A stretch of DNA of 64,000 nt from Bacteroidota bacterium. Its GTDB lineage: Bacteria; Bacteroidota; Bacteroidia; JABEUT01. How positions within the stretch are numbered: position 1 is the first letter of the stretch; the number at the start of each line of letters is the position of its first letter. The stretch covers positions 21,009 to 85,008 of the forward strand of contig JABCZW010000005.1 in assembly GCA_013289475.1 (NCBI GenBank), given 5' to 3'. Below the pieces are notes generated by a model. It searched no databases. It saw only the letters and a list, made by a program, of their open reading frames with translations, and was not told the DNA's origin. Both the position numbers and the translations under genes were made by a program. Positions 1-6,205 of this stretch are shown here, piece after piece.

Positions 1-626
1 GAAGCAATATATTCATATAAATATCCTACCACAGTACCGCTCATAAAAACAGAACCCCGTTTTAAGTTACCACTTGCAGCCACGTACAAATTTCCTTTGA
101 ATACTGTCATTGCATTTACTGAATACAAACTAAACGGTGCGCCAATTCCTGGAGACCACTTTTTACCTGTCCATAAGCCTATTCCTCCTAAATAATTATT
201 TTCAACGCATAGGCTATTGTGAAATGTATCAATTGCGTAAACACTGTTTTTCATGCCTTGCTGCAGAGGAAACCATTGCTTACCGCTCCATCCTGCAATA
301 TTGGCTGCAGAATACCCTCCGGCGTTGCTAAAATAACCTCCGGCATACAAACTATCTTTATAAACACTCATTGCATAAACATCACCATTAATACCACTCC
401 CAAGTGCCTTCCAAGTATTCCCATCCCATTGTGCAATATGGTTACCGGGGCCAATAAAAGTACCTCCTGCATAAAGCACCGAATCGAATGGACATAATGA
501 ATACACATACCCGCCATAGGCCCCGTCTCCGACTGACGACCATGTTTGTGCATTAAGTTTATTAAAAGAAAAAAATAATGTAAGCGGAAGAATTAGGTAA
601 AGCAGTCTTCTAAATAACCTAATCAT
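1..626 (-). CDS. Secreted beta-propeller-like protein, 3' end beyond the left edge
   Basis: The frame is open from an ATG at 624-626 (complement) to the window edge, giving 208 codons with no stop. It starts with a positively charged, hydrophobic signal peptide (MIRLFRRLLYLILP...) ending in NAQ-TW. It continues with repeats of the type 'LYAGGTFIGPGNHIAQWDG / W.ALGSGINGDVYAMSVY'. These match the repeats of the gene at 6206-7537, so the two are paralogues, and that gene ends in a T9SS sorting domain. The same ending is expected here but lies outside the window. The start is preferred because the signal peptide follows directly. It is divergent from the gene at 723. The likely role is an exported or cell-surface propeller of unknown ligand; the ligand cannot be inferred. 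Confidence 0.85.
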   Translation of the reverse strand, partial: MIRLFRRLLYLILPLTLFFSFNKLNAQTWSSVGDGAYGGYVYSLCPFDSVLYAGGTFIGPGNHIAQWDGNTWKALGSGINGDVYAMSVYKDSLYAGGYFSNAGGYSAANIAGWSGKQWFPLQQGMKNSVYAIDTFHNSLCVENNYLGGIGLWTGKKWSPGIGAPFSLYSVNAMTVFKGNLYVAASGNLKRGSVFMSGTVVGYLYEYIA

Positions 627-694
627 ATAGCGGTTTTAATGAAACGTAAATCTACTAATAATCTTTACATAAAAGAAATTCACAGGGTTTTGCT

Positions 695-702
695 TATGTT
701 TG
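695..702 (+). promoter_or_regulatory. Candidate -7 promoter box for the gene at 723
   Basis: TATGTTTG fits the Bacteroidota TAnnTTTG -7 consensus and ends 20 bases before the chosen ATG. I see no good TTTG box 19 bases upstream. The box lies inside any longer reading of the gene that would start at 639, which argues for the shorter start. Confidence 0.4.
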
Positions 703-722
703 TGCATAGAAATTACTCTTCT

Positions 723-2078
723 ATGACAAAGCTACAACTGTTATTAGTTGTGATGATTATCTCCTCACTGGCATCTTCGGCACAGTTTGATTGGCAGGCA
801 TTGCCATCAGCACCCACATCACCTTATCGTTTTGATGACATTTATTTTTTAAATCCTAAAATAGGATGGGCTGTTAAACCCATTGCTGCGCCGGTTATTA
901 ATTTAGGCCAAATATGGGAAACCAGAGACGGCGGCATGAACTGGAAACTGAATCACGATAGCTCACAAACTTATTATCGTTGCGTAGGCTTTGCCGATTC
1001 GCTCAATGGCTGGATTGGAAACCTTGCTGATACTACAATATCTAATGATACTATTCCACTTTACTCAACACACGACGGGGGTAAAACACTACAACCCATT
1101 AACCTGCCATATCCAAGGCCAAAAGGTATTTGTGGTATTTCGGTAGTAACAGATTCGGTGGTATATGCTTACGGGAGATATTACGGTCCGCCGGTTTTAG
1201 CCATGACTAAAGATAAAGGCAAAACCTGGGTAACTAAAGACATGAGCCCTTATGCCTCAGTAGGATTGATTGACGGTTGGTTCTGGAGTAAAGATACCGG
1301 CTTTATAACCGGGCAAAACGGAGCCAACTCAGTTATACTGCATACGGTTGACGGAGGTAATACATGGCAAACAGTTTACCAGGCTACACGCGGTGATACT
1401 GACCATGTGTGGAAAATATTTTTCCCGAGCCGAAATATTGGCTACGGAAGTATTGAATACACAGGTAAATTGCAAGGGTATCAAACAACTTATAAAACTT
1501 ACTTTACATGTACTACCGATGGCGGCAAAACCTGGGTCGAAAAGCCTTTTATTACCGGGTACGATGAAGAAGGCTGTGGCTTTATAAATGATTCTACCGG
1601 CTGGATCGGTGGCTGGTCGGGTATGAATTACATAACAACTAACTGGGGAAATACATGGAAAATTGACAGTAGTTTTGCATTTCAAACACTGGGCCAATAT
1701 TCCCCAGAACCTTATGTTAACCGCTTCAGGCGCTTTGGTGATACAATTATGTATGCAGGCGGAAATACAATTTATAAACTTGATACACGCATTACAGGTA
1801 TTAGTGAACTAAAAAACACAAATGCATTTGTAAGCAATTACCCAAACCCATTTACCGATAAAACTACCATTACCTATATTTTACAGCGCCCCTGCCGCAA
1901 TGTGATGATTGATATATACAACGCACAAGGGCAAAAAGTATCATCAAAAAACCTGGGCTTTAAAAATGTAGGGCAGAACAATTATGTTTTTAACGAAGAC
2001 CTTCCTGCTGGTATCTACTATTACACCATTACAACTTCCGACATAAAAATGAGCAAAAAAATGATCATTATAAAATAA
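723..2078 (+). CDS. Secreted YCF48/BNR-type propeller protein with T9SS type A sorting domain
   Basis: 451 residues from the ATG at 723. That start places a clean signal peptide (MTKLQLLLVVMIISSLASSAQ) at the N-terminus; the frame is also open back to an ATG at 639, but that would put 28 polar residues before it. The body has about six Asp-box-like motifs of the form TxDGGxTW (WETRDGGMNW, THDGGKT, TKDKGKTW, TVDGGNTW, TTDGGKTW), typical of YCF48-like/sialidase-type propellers. The last 75 residues, from NYPNPF to MSKKMIIIK, form a T9SS type A sorting domain, so the product should be exported across the outer membrane. The TonB_C gene follows after 11 bases, suggesting co-transcription. The substrate is unknown. 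Confidence 0.88.
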   Translation: MTKLQLLLVVMIISSLASSAQFDWQALPSAPTSPYRFDDIYFLNPKIGWAVKPIAAPVINLGQIWETRDGGMNWKLNHDSSQTYYRCVGFADSLNGWIGNLADTTISNDTIPLYSTHDGGKTLQPINLPYPRPKGICGISVVTDSVVYAYGRYYGPPVLAMTKDKGKTWVTKDMSPYASVGLIDGWFWSKDTGFITGQNGANSVILHTVDGGNTWQTVYQATRGDTDHVWKIFFPSRNIGYGSIEYTGKLQGYQTTYKTYFTCTTDGGKTWVEKPFITGYDEEGCGFINDSTGWIGGWSGMNYITTNWGNTWKIDSSFAFQTLGQYSPEPYVNRFRRFGDTIMYAGGNTIYKLDTRITGISELKNTNAFVSNYPNPFTDKTTITYILQRPCRNVMIDIYNAQGQKVSSKNLGFKNVGQNNYVFNEDLPAGIYYYTITTSDIKMSKKMIIIK

Positions 2079-2089
2079 AAACCATAAGT

Positions 2090-2560
2090 ATGAAAACACT
2101 TTGCCTTACCTTTTTATTTAGCCTGAGTTTTATATATACAAATGCTCAGGAACAACTGCAGACTGTACCTCATCGTAATGACGAAACGGCCCATTATGCA
2201 AAGCCACGCATCTATTCTTCAAGACCATACCAGGCCTCCGACAGCAATTACATTTTTACTGTTGCAGAGCAAATGCCCAAATACCCCGGCGACCTTTATA
2301 AGTTTTTAGCAGACAGCATAAAATATCCTGAAAAAGAAAGAGAAAAGAACATAACCGGCACTGTTTACGCAACTTTTGTAATTGAAAAAGACGGTAGTGT
2401 TAGCGGCATAAAGGTATTACGCGGTGTTCCGGGAGGGCCCGGGCTCGATGCAGAAGCTGTGCGTGTATTATCCATGATGAAAAAATGGACTCCGGGAATG
2501 CAAAACGGGGTACCGGTAAGGGTGCAGTATACTATTCCTATAAGGTTCCAGTTGCAATAA
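2090..2560 (+). CDS. Secreted protein with TonB C-terminal domain
   Basis: 156 residues. A signal peptide (MKTLCLTFLFSLSFIYTNAQ) is followed by about 45 polar residues and then a TonB C-terminal domain over roughly residues 70-156. The domain shows 'YP', 'GTVYATFVIEKDGSV', 'LDAEAVRVLSMMKKWTPG' and a final 'PVRVQYTIPIRFQLQ'. Classical TonB proteins keep an uncleaved N-terminal membrane anchor to contact ExbBD. Here the N-terminus looks cleavable, so a free periplasmic domain is possible; many Bacteroidota proteins have this form and their role is unclear. The gene is probably in one transcript with the propeller gene upstream and ends 1 base from the convergent gene at 2562. Confidence 0.85.
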   Translation: MKTLCLTFLFSLSFIYTNAQEQLQTVPHRNDETAHYAKPRIYSSRPYQASDSNYIFTVAEQMPKYPGDLYKFLADSIKYPEKEREKNITGTVYATFVIEKDGSVSGIKVLRGVPGGPGLDAEAVRVLSMMKKWTPGMQNGVPVRVQYTIPIRFQLQ

Positions 2561-2561
2561 T

Positions 2562-2753
2562 TTATTTCAATTCGCTTTTTAGTTCCGCCACTTCTTCCTC
2601 TACCCTTTTTATTTCCATTTTAAAACGCCTGTTCCAATAGGCTTTATTGTAAAATAGTTTAATGCCTTTTTTATCGTACACAAACTTGGCTACGTTAAAT
2701 TGCTCATAGGCGGTATATAACCATTGCAAATAGCTTTCTGAATCCTTCCACAT
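2562..2753 (-). CDS. Small hypothetical protein, end of phage-like gene run
   Basis: 63 residues with no recognised family. The C-terminal half is highly charged and probably helical (KMEIKRVEEEVAELKSELK), possibly a short coiled coil. The N-terminal half is aromatic-rich (MWKDSESYLQWLYTAYEQF). It is the last gene of the leftward run that begins near 4998 and sits 61 bases after the gene at 2815. Its stop lies 1 base from the stop of the convergent TonB_C gene, marking the left boundary of the phage-like segment. It is supported by position and composition only. Confidence 0.55.
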   Translation of the reverse strand: MWKDSESYLQWLYTAYEQFNVAKFVYDKKGIKLFYNKAYWNRRFKMEIKRVEEEVAELKSELK

Positions 2754-2814
2754 TTCTAACCTTTTTAAAAATCACCTTGTTTATCATTTCCACCCCCAAT
2801 TATGGACTCTTTAA

Positions 2815-3456
2815 TTATTTACTTAACACCTGTAGTATAGCTTTCGGGTATTTTTCCCTGAAATACTTTATAACCGCTTCCTTTTTTTCTCCGGCAGAAG
2901 CCTGTAACTTCATACCTGCCACTACCTGGCACAAATAATCATACACTTCATCCCATGCCCAAAAGGCCGGAATTACACTACATTCCTCAATAACTTTCAC
3001 CAATCTTTTATAATATGCTTCAGGCGTGCATTTAGGAACATCCTCAACACGCTTTTTTAATTCGTATCGGTGCTTAACACCATTTAACTTTTGCAGGTAC
3101 GCACGAATTACGTTGCTCAAATACATGGGCGAAATATTATTATAATGCTCCTGTGCATCTGTTCCCAGCTCACCGGCTGCAACAAGTTCAAATGCCTGCC
3201 CCACCTGCTTATTGGTTAGCGCGCCGTGATCTTTACGAAGGAAGGAAATGAGCACCATCTTCTTATCTTCGCCCGGCGGCCGTTCAATGCCCACCATTAG
3301 ACAGCAATAGGCAAGCATTTGTTTTAGCTCGCTGTCGTTGCAATCATATATCTTCTTCCCTTCAGTATTCTGCAAAAGAGACCGCTCTGTGGTGCTGAAC
3401 CTTTTAAGTATGCTGCTATCAGCAAGTTGAATCAGCATTTGTGCTATTCCAGCCAT
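2815..3456 (-). CDS. Hypothetical phage-type protein, coupled to the DUF1376-like gene
   Basis: 213 residues, soluble, mostly helical in appearance, with no signal or membrane segment. I do not recognise a named family. Its start overlaps the last 13 bases of the upstream gene at 3444-4085, which implies translational coupling. In Bacteroidota prophages an uncharacterised protein of this kind often follows a replication-type DUF1376 protein, so a role in phage DNA replication is plausible but is inferred from position only. The middle (GVKHRYELKKRVEDVPKC) is basic. Confidence 0.7.
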   Translation of the reverse strand: MAGIAQMLIQLADSSILKRFSTTERSLLQNTEGKKIYDCNDSELKQMLAYCCLMVGIERPPGEDKKMVLISFLRKDHGALTNKQVGQAFELVAAGELGTDAQEHYNNISPMYLSNVIRAYLQKLNGVKHRYELKKRVEDVPKCTPEAYYKRLVKVIEECSVIPAFWAWDEVYDYLCQVVAGMKLQASAGEKKEAVIKYFREKYPKAILQVLSK

Positions 3457-4085
3457 TGTTCAGTTAGTGTTTTATATTGTTTATTTTTCGAGAACTTATT
3501 TCTATTTAAAAACCAGTTGGTAACCGATGCTTTCCAATTCACCACTTTATTGCCCCGGCTGGTGGTCCAGTTTGTACCGGTATAGAATGCCATAAACTTC
3601 AGTGTCTCATATTCGGCTTCTATAGCAGGCAACCCGCACTCTATAAACTTTGCCTTTACATGTTCAGGTAAAGGAGGAATTGAGGCCCCTCGAACGTCCG
3701 TCATTGCGAGCGGAGCGTGGCAGTCTCCGTTTTTCTCAATACTGAGATTGCTTCGTTCCTCGCAATGACGAATGGATTGCTGTTGTTTCTTCCTCCCACC
3801 TTTGCCGCCATTATTGCGCCTCGACTTTACAAACTTTTCTCTGTCATTTACTTCTTTCTCCAGTCGGACATTATACCAAAAACCATTTTCATCTAACTTA
3901 AATTTCGCGCGTAAGGGGTTTGATATATCGCCAACCAACTGCTTTACCATTTCCTCATTAAGCCGTCCATGGCCATGCATGTAACATAACAGGGTAATAT
4001 ATTTACCCCTGTCATCCATAGGGAGAGTAAGCGTGCCTAAAAGGAAATCTTGCGAATAAAAAAGAAAGGCAGAAGTCTCTGACAT
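3444..4085 (-). CDS. DUF1376-like phage replication-type protein
   Basis: 213 residues from the ATG at 4083-4085. The frame extends upstream to 4163, but that part translates intergenic repeat DNA and is rejected. The N-terminal segment 'FLFYSQDFLLGTLTLPMDDRGKYITLL' resembles the DUF1376/YdaU group, which is found in phage replication operons next to helicase loaders. A basic stretch (SRRNNGGKGGRKKQQQ, around residues 85-100) follows. Next is a 24-codon insert made by a palindromic repeat element (3699-3770). The C-terminal part ends in 'NWKASVTNWFLNRNKF', like the C-termini of phage replication initiators. DNA-replication function is an inference from family and context. Confidence 0.72.
   Translation of the reverse strand: MSETSAFLFYSQDFLLGTLTLPMDDRGKYITLLCYMHGHGRLNEEMVKQLVGDISNPLRAKFKLDENGFWYNVRLEKEVNDREKFVKSRRNNGGKGGRKKQQQSIRHCEERSNLSIEKNGDCHAPLAMTDVRGASIPPLPEHVKAKFIECGLPAIEAEYETLKFMAFYTGTNWTTSRGNKVVNWKASVTNWFLNRNKFSKNKQYKTLTEQWLE
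3699..3770. repeat. Palindromic repeat inserted in frame within a coding region
   Basis: A 72-base element bounded by perfect 12-base inverted ends, CGTCATTGCGAG (3699-3710) and CTCGCAATGACG (3759-3770). The interior shows the familiar 'CGGAGCGTGGCAGTCT' and 'AGATTGCTTCGTTC' segments of a dispersed palindromic repeat found in many bacterial genomes. Because 72 is a multiple of three, the host gene stays open and gains the peptide RHCEERSNLSIEKNGDCHA followed by PLAMTDVRG. Confidence 0.8.
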
Positions 4086-4100
4086 AATTATGAATAGATT

Positions 4101-4137
4101 AATTTGATAATTCGACCATTTGATGATTTGATAATGG
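4101..4137. repeat. AT-rich ATCAAAT-type repeat, copy 1
   Basis: The stretch contains AATTTGATAATTCGACCATT and then TGATGATTTGATAATGG. Its complement is related to the copy at 4181-4220, so the two are inverted relative to each other and flank the start region of the DUF1376-like gene. The motif family (ATTATCAAAT / ATCATCAAAT) is of the low-complexity intergenic kind seen in Bacteroidota. Confidence 0.55.
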
Positions 4138-4180
4138 CAGAAAACACCGTAGGTTCTAAGCAATAATAGAATTCACAAAT

Positions 4181-4220
4181 AATTATCATATTATCAAATC
4201 TGCACATCATCAAATTAATT
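4181..4220. repeat. AT-rich ATCAAAT-type repeat, copy 2
   Basis: AATTATCATATTATCAAATC followed by TGCACATCATCAAATTAATT. It is an inverted relative of the repeat at 4101-4137. Its right end overlaps the stop codon (4215-4217) of the gene at 4215-4670, so the repeat supplies that gene's last codons. Confidence 0.5.
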
Positions 4221-4670
4221 TAGTTGTACCTGGCACAAAAAATCCTGTATTCCCTGGCGGTAACCTTCATCCTTTCCTTCCTCAAGCCCCTGCATATAGC
4301 CTTCGCCAAAGCCTTTATTATATGATTCCTTAATATCAATTTCAATAACCATTTTTTTAGACTGTGGCAAACAGCTTTCCCACCATTTCTGTTCCTTTGT
4401 AGTATCCTCTATATTCTCATTTACGTAAAAGAAGCCTTCCGGCAACTTACATTCCATGTCACCCTGGCGCCAAACAATTAAACCGTTGCGGCTGTCCTTT
4501 AATATCTTCTCAGTATCGCCATTCTCAGATAAAGCGTCGTCGAAGAAACTAACAGGATAATGCCTGAACAGGTAAAGAGCCAACTGCCTCGATGCGTCTT
4601 CCTTCCTGCATTCGTATCCTGTTACTTTATAAGTACCATCGGCCTTTTTCAAAAAAACACTGTATTTCAT
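4215..4670 (-). CDS. Hypothetical protein of the phage-like run
   Basis: 151 residues, soluble, with no signal or membrane segment; I do not recognise the family. The N-terminus 'MKYSVFLKKADGTYKVTGYE' looks like a beta-rich start. The C-terminus carries a glycine/charged helical stretch (KGFGEGYMQGLEEGKDEGYR), and the stop is embedded in a short repeat. It lies 27 bases downstream of the gene at 4698 in the same direction and belongs to the leftward operon opposite the S24 repressor. Confidence 0.65.
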   Translation of the reverse strand: MKYSVFLKKADGTYKVTGYECRKEDASRQLALYLFRHYPVSFFDDALSENGDTEKILKDSRNGLIVWRQGDMECKLPEGFFYVNENIEDTTKEQKWWESCLPQSKKMVIEIDIKESYNKGFGEGYMQGLEEGKDEGYRQGIQDFLCQVQLN

Positions 4671-4697
4671 TTTTAACTTATTTAAATAATTTGTTTA

Positions 4698-4895
4698 CTA
4701 ATTTGTTTCAATCGATTCTATTATCTCCCTTTCCCAAATGCTGTTGCCACCCGATTTTTTTGCAGCTTCATACATTCGTTTTGCAGCTTCTTCGTTTATG
4801 GTCAGGGTGCCATCTACAAACTGCCCGTCTTTTTCTATCGAAAAGCGTACCTTCCTGCTTTCGGGGTGTATTTCTTTTATTAATGATATTGTCAT
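4698..4895 (-). CDS. Small hypothetical protein of the phage-like run
   Basis: 65 residues. A compact, charged protein with 'VRFSIEKDGQFVDGTLTINEEAAKRMYEAAKKSG', suggesting a short beta-hairpin followed by a helix. No family is recognised. It starts 10 bases after the stop of a tiny hydrophobic reading frame (4906-4998) and is among the first genes of the leftward run, the usual place for small early phage proteins. Confidence 0.6.
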   Translation of the reverse strand: MTISLIKEIHPESRKVRFSIEKDGQFVDGTLTINEEAAKRMYEAAKKSGGNSIWEREIIESIETN

Positions 4896-4905
4896 AGTGG
4901 TGTGG

Positions 4906-4998
4906 TTAAAATTTATTCTTAATGAATAAGGCTATACCCTCTGCTAACAGAGGCAGCAAGAGCATAGCTGCTATTATCATAAGCGCTTTTAGTATCAT
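4906..4998 (-). CDS. Possible 30-residue single-span membrane peptide
   Basis: ATG at 4996-4998 (complement), stop at 4906-4908. The product MILKALMIIAAMLLLPLLAE, followed by GIALFIKNKF, is almost entirely hydrophobic with a basic tail, as expected for a single transmembrane helix. It lies 10 bases upstream of the gene at 4698-4895 in the same direction. Tiny membrane proteins are common at the head of phage early operons. Length is the main weakness, and a chance frame cannot be excluded. Confidence 0.4.
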   Translation of the reverse strand: MILKALMIIAAMLLLPLLAEGIALFIKNKF

Positions 4999-5044
4999 GT
5001 TAGTGTTTTGTGGTTTCCGTCCCCTTTTATTGAACTAAATCTGT

Positions 5045-5078
5045 CAGGCAGAAGCCTGTTGCTTTATAGCAGCCTGCC
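5045..5078 (-). promoter_or_regulatory. Hairpin-forming region in the leader of the leftward run
   Basis: GGCAG (5047-5051) can pair with CTGCC (5074-5078), with TGCT/AGCA (5060-5063 / 5068-5071) inside. CAGGC (5045-5049) can instead pair with GCCTG at 5054-5058 or 5072-5076. The alternatives suggest a structured leader or operator-like dyads between the control region and the small leftward genes. Function is unproven. Confidence 0.25.
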
Positions 5079-5163
5079 GGAACAGTAAAGGGTATATGGT
5101 GGTATTGATTTTATTTTTTTTTGCGTACCTGTAATCCGCTAATGTTAATTTTTTATTTAGTGG

Positions 5164-5193
5164 TTTGTTATTTAATAATATATTTTATATTTG
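5164..5193 (+). promoter_or_regulatory. Promoter for the S24 repressor
   Basis: TTTG at 5164-5167, an 18-base spacer and TATATTTG at 5186-5193. This closely fits the Bacteroidota TTTG-N19-TAnnTTTG arrangement. The predicted transcript starts near 5200, giving a leader of about 80 bases before the ATG at 5280. The surrounding AT-rich DNA is the likely site of repressor binding. Confidence 0.6.
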
Positions 5194-5212
5194 TGCAATA
5201 AATTGTTGAATG

Positions 5213-5220
5213 CAAACATA
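5213..5220 (-). promoter_or_regulatory. Candidate -7 box for the leftward early genes
   Basis: CAAACATA on the + strand reads TATGTTTG on the - strand, matching TAnnTTTG. No good -33 box is seen at the right spacing. If used, transcription would start near 5206 and run leftwards, so it would slightly overlap the start of the repressor transcript. Confidence 0.3.
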
Positions 5221-5279
5221 AACATAATATTAAATACTAATAAACATTTTAACTAAATACTTATCAACAACCCAACTCT

Positions 5280-5972
5280 ATGAAAACAGCACCGGACACA
5301 AAAAGGCTCATTGAAGCCCTTGACACACTAAAGAAGCAGAAAGGCATAAGCATGTACCAGGTTGCAAAAAAGATCAACTATGCGCCGCAATCATTCAGCC
5401 GTATACGCTCGGGCGGGCAGAACGCCCCGCTTAAGTGGATACACAAGATCTGCGATACTTATGGTATAAACAAAAACTACATATTCAACAATGAGCCACC
5501 TATGTTTATGGATGAGAAGCAGGGCAAGATCATTGAACAGGCTCAGAACAAGAACAAGGGAATTAAAATGAACGTGGCCCAGAAAATACCTTACTATGAT
5601 GCACATCTAAGTGCAGGCATGATTAAGAAATTCGGCGATAACGTAGTTAACCCGGCTTATTTTATCACTATTCCATATTTTGTTGATTGTACACTTGCAT
5701 TGCGTGTTTCGGGTGACAGTATGTACCCGCGCTACCGCAGCGGTGATATAGTAGTATGTAAACACATACAGGACAAGAACCTTATTATGCATGGTGAACC
5801 TTATGTGGTTATTACCCCTGATTATTGCGTGGTAAAGTACATAGCCCCTCACCCTTCGGATAATAACAAACTGGTGTTAAAGAGCGAAAACCCAAAGTTT
5901 GCTCCGTCCAACATCCATAAAAAAGAGATCCTTCAGATGTACCTTGTAAGAGGTAAAATAGAGGTATTGTAA
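5280..5972 (+). CDS. HTH / S24-family (LexA-cI-like) transcriptional repressor
   Basis: 230 residues. Residues about 8-62 form an XRE-type helix-turn-helix (MYQVAKKINYAPQSFSRIRS). A linker follows, then an S24 peptidase-like domain from about 100 to the end. The catalytic pair is visible: Ser147 in SGDSMYP and Lys186 in CVVKYIAPH. Such proteins hold prophages or similar elements repressed and lose activity by self-cleavage during the SOS response. There is no obvious Ala-Gly or Cys-Gly cleavage site before the catalytic domain other than 'LSAGM' around residue 112. It is divergent from the leftward phage-like genes, as in a lysogeny switch, and is followed by a strong terminator at 6006. Confidence 0.9.
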   Translation: MKTAPDTKRLIEALDTLKKQKGISMYQVAKKINYAPQSFSRIRSGGQNAPLKWIHKICDTYGINKNYIFNNEPPMFMDEKQGKIIEQAQNKNKGIKMNVAQKIPYYDAHLSAGMIKKFGDNVVNPAYFITIPYFVDCTLALRVSGDSMYPRYRSGDIVVCKHIQDKNLIMHGEPYVVITPDYCVVKYIAPHPSDNNKLVLKSENPKFAPSNIHKKEILQMYLVRGKIEVL

Positions 5973-6005
5973 CAAATCACCACATTGTTTATTATTTAAC
6001 ATTTA

Positions 6006-6040
6006 AACCAGGTAGCTTACCATAACTACCTGGTTTTCTT
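6006..6040 (+). terminator. Rho-independent terminator after the repressor
   Basis: Perfect 10-base arms AACCAGGTAG (6006-6015) and CTACCTGGTT (6026-6035) with a 10-base loop, followed by TTCTT. It isolates the repressor from the propeller gene at 6206. Confidence 0.8.
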
Positions 6041-6205
6041 ATCTATTGCCTCCATTAACATGAGTAAAATCATAGCTCAAAAGTTCTTGTTTTTCAGCTC
6101 ATTAACTACTACCCGCATATCTATTTAACATTTCTTTACATAAAATGGCTGTAAAGGGTAACTTTTACCGATTTAGGTGCGTATAATATATAGATCTCAA
6201 ATGTT

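Noticed and set aside
639..722. Longer start for the YCF48-type gene at 639
   Set aside because: It would put polar residues before the signal peptide and would cover the TAnnTTTG promoter box at 695-702.
1329..1697. 122-codon frame on the - strand inside the YCF48-type gene
   Set aside because: It is fully internal and antisense to a gene with a signal peptide, Asp-boxes and a sorting domain.
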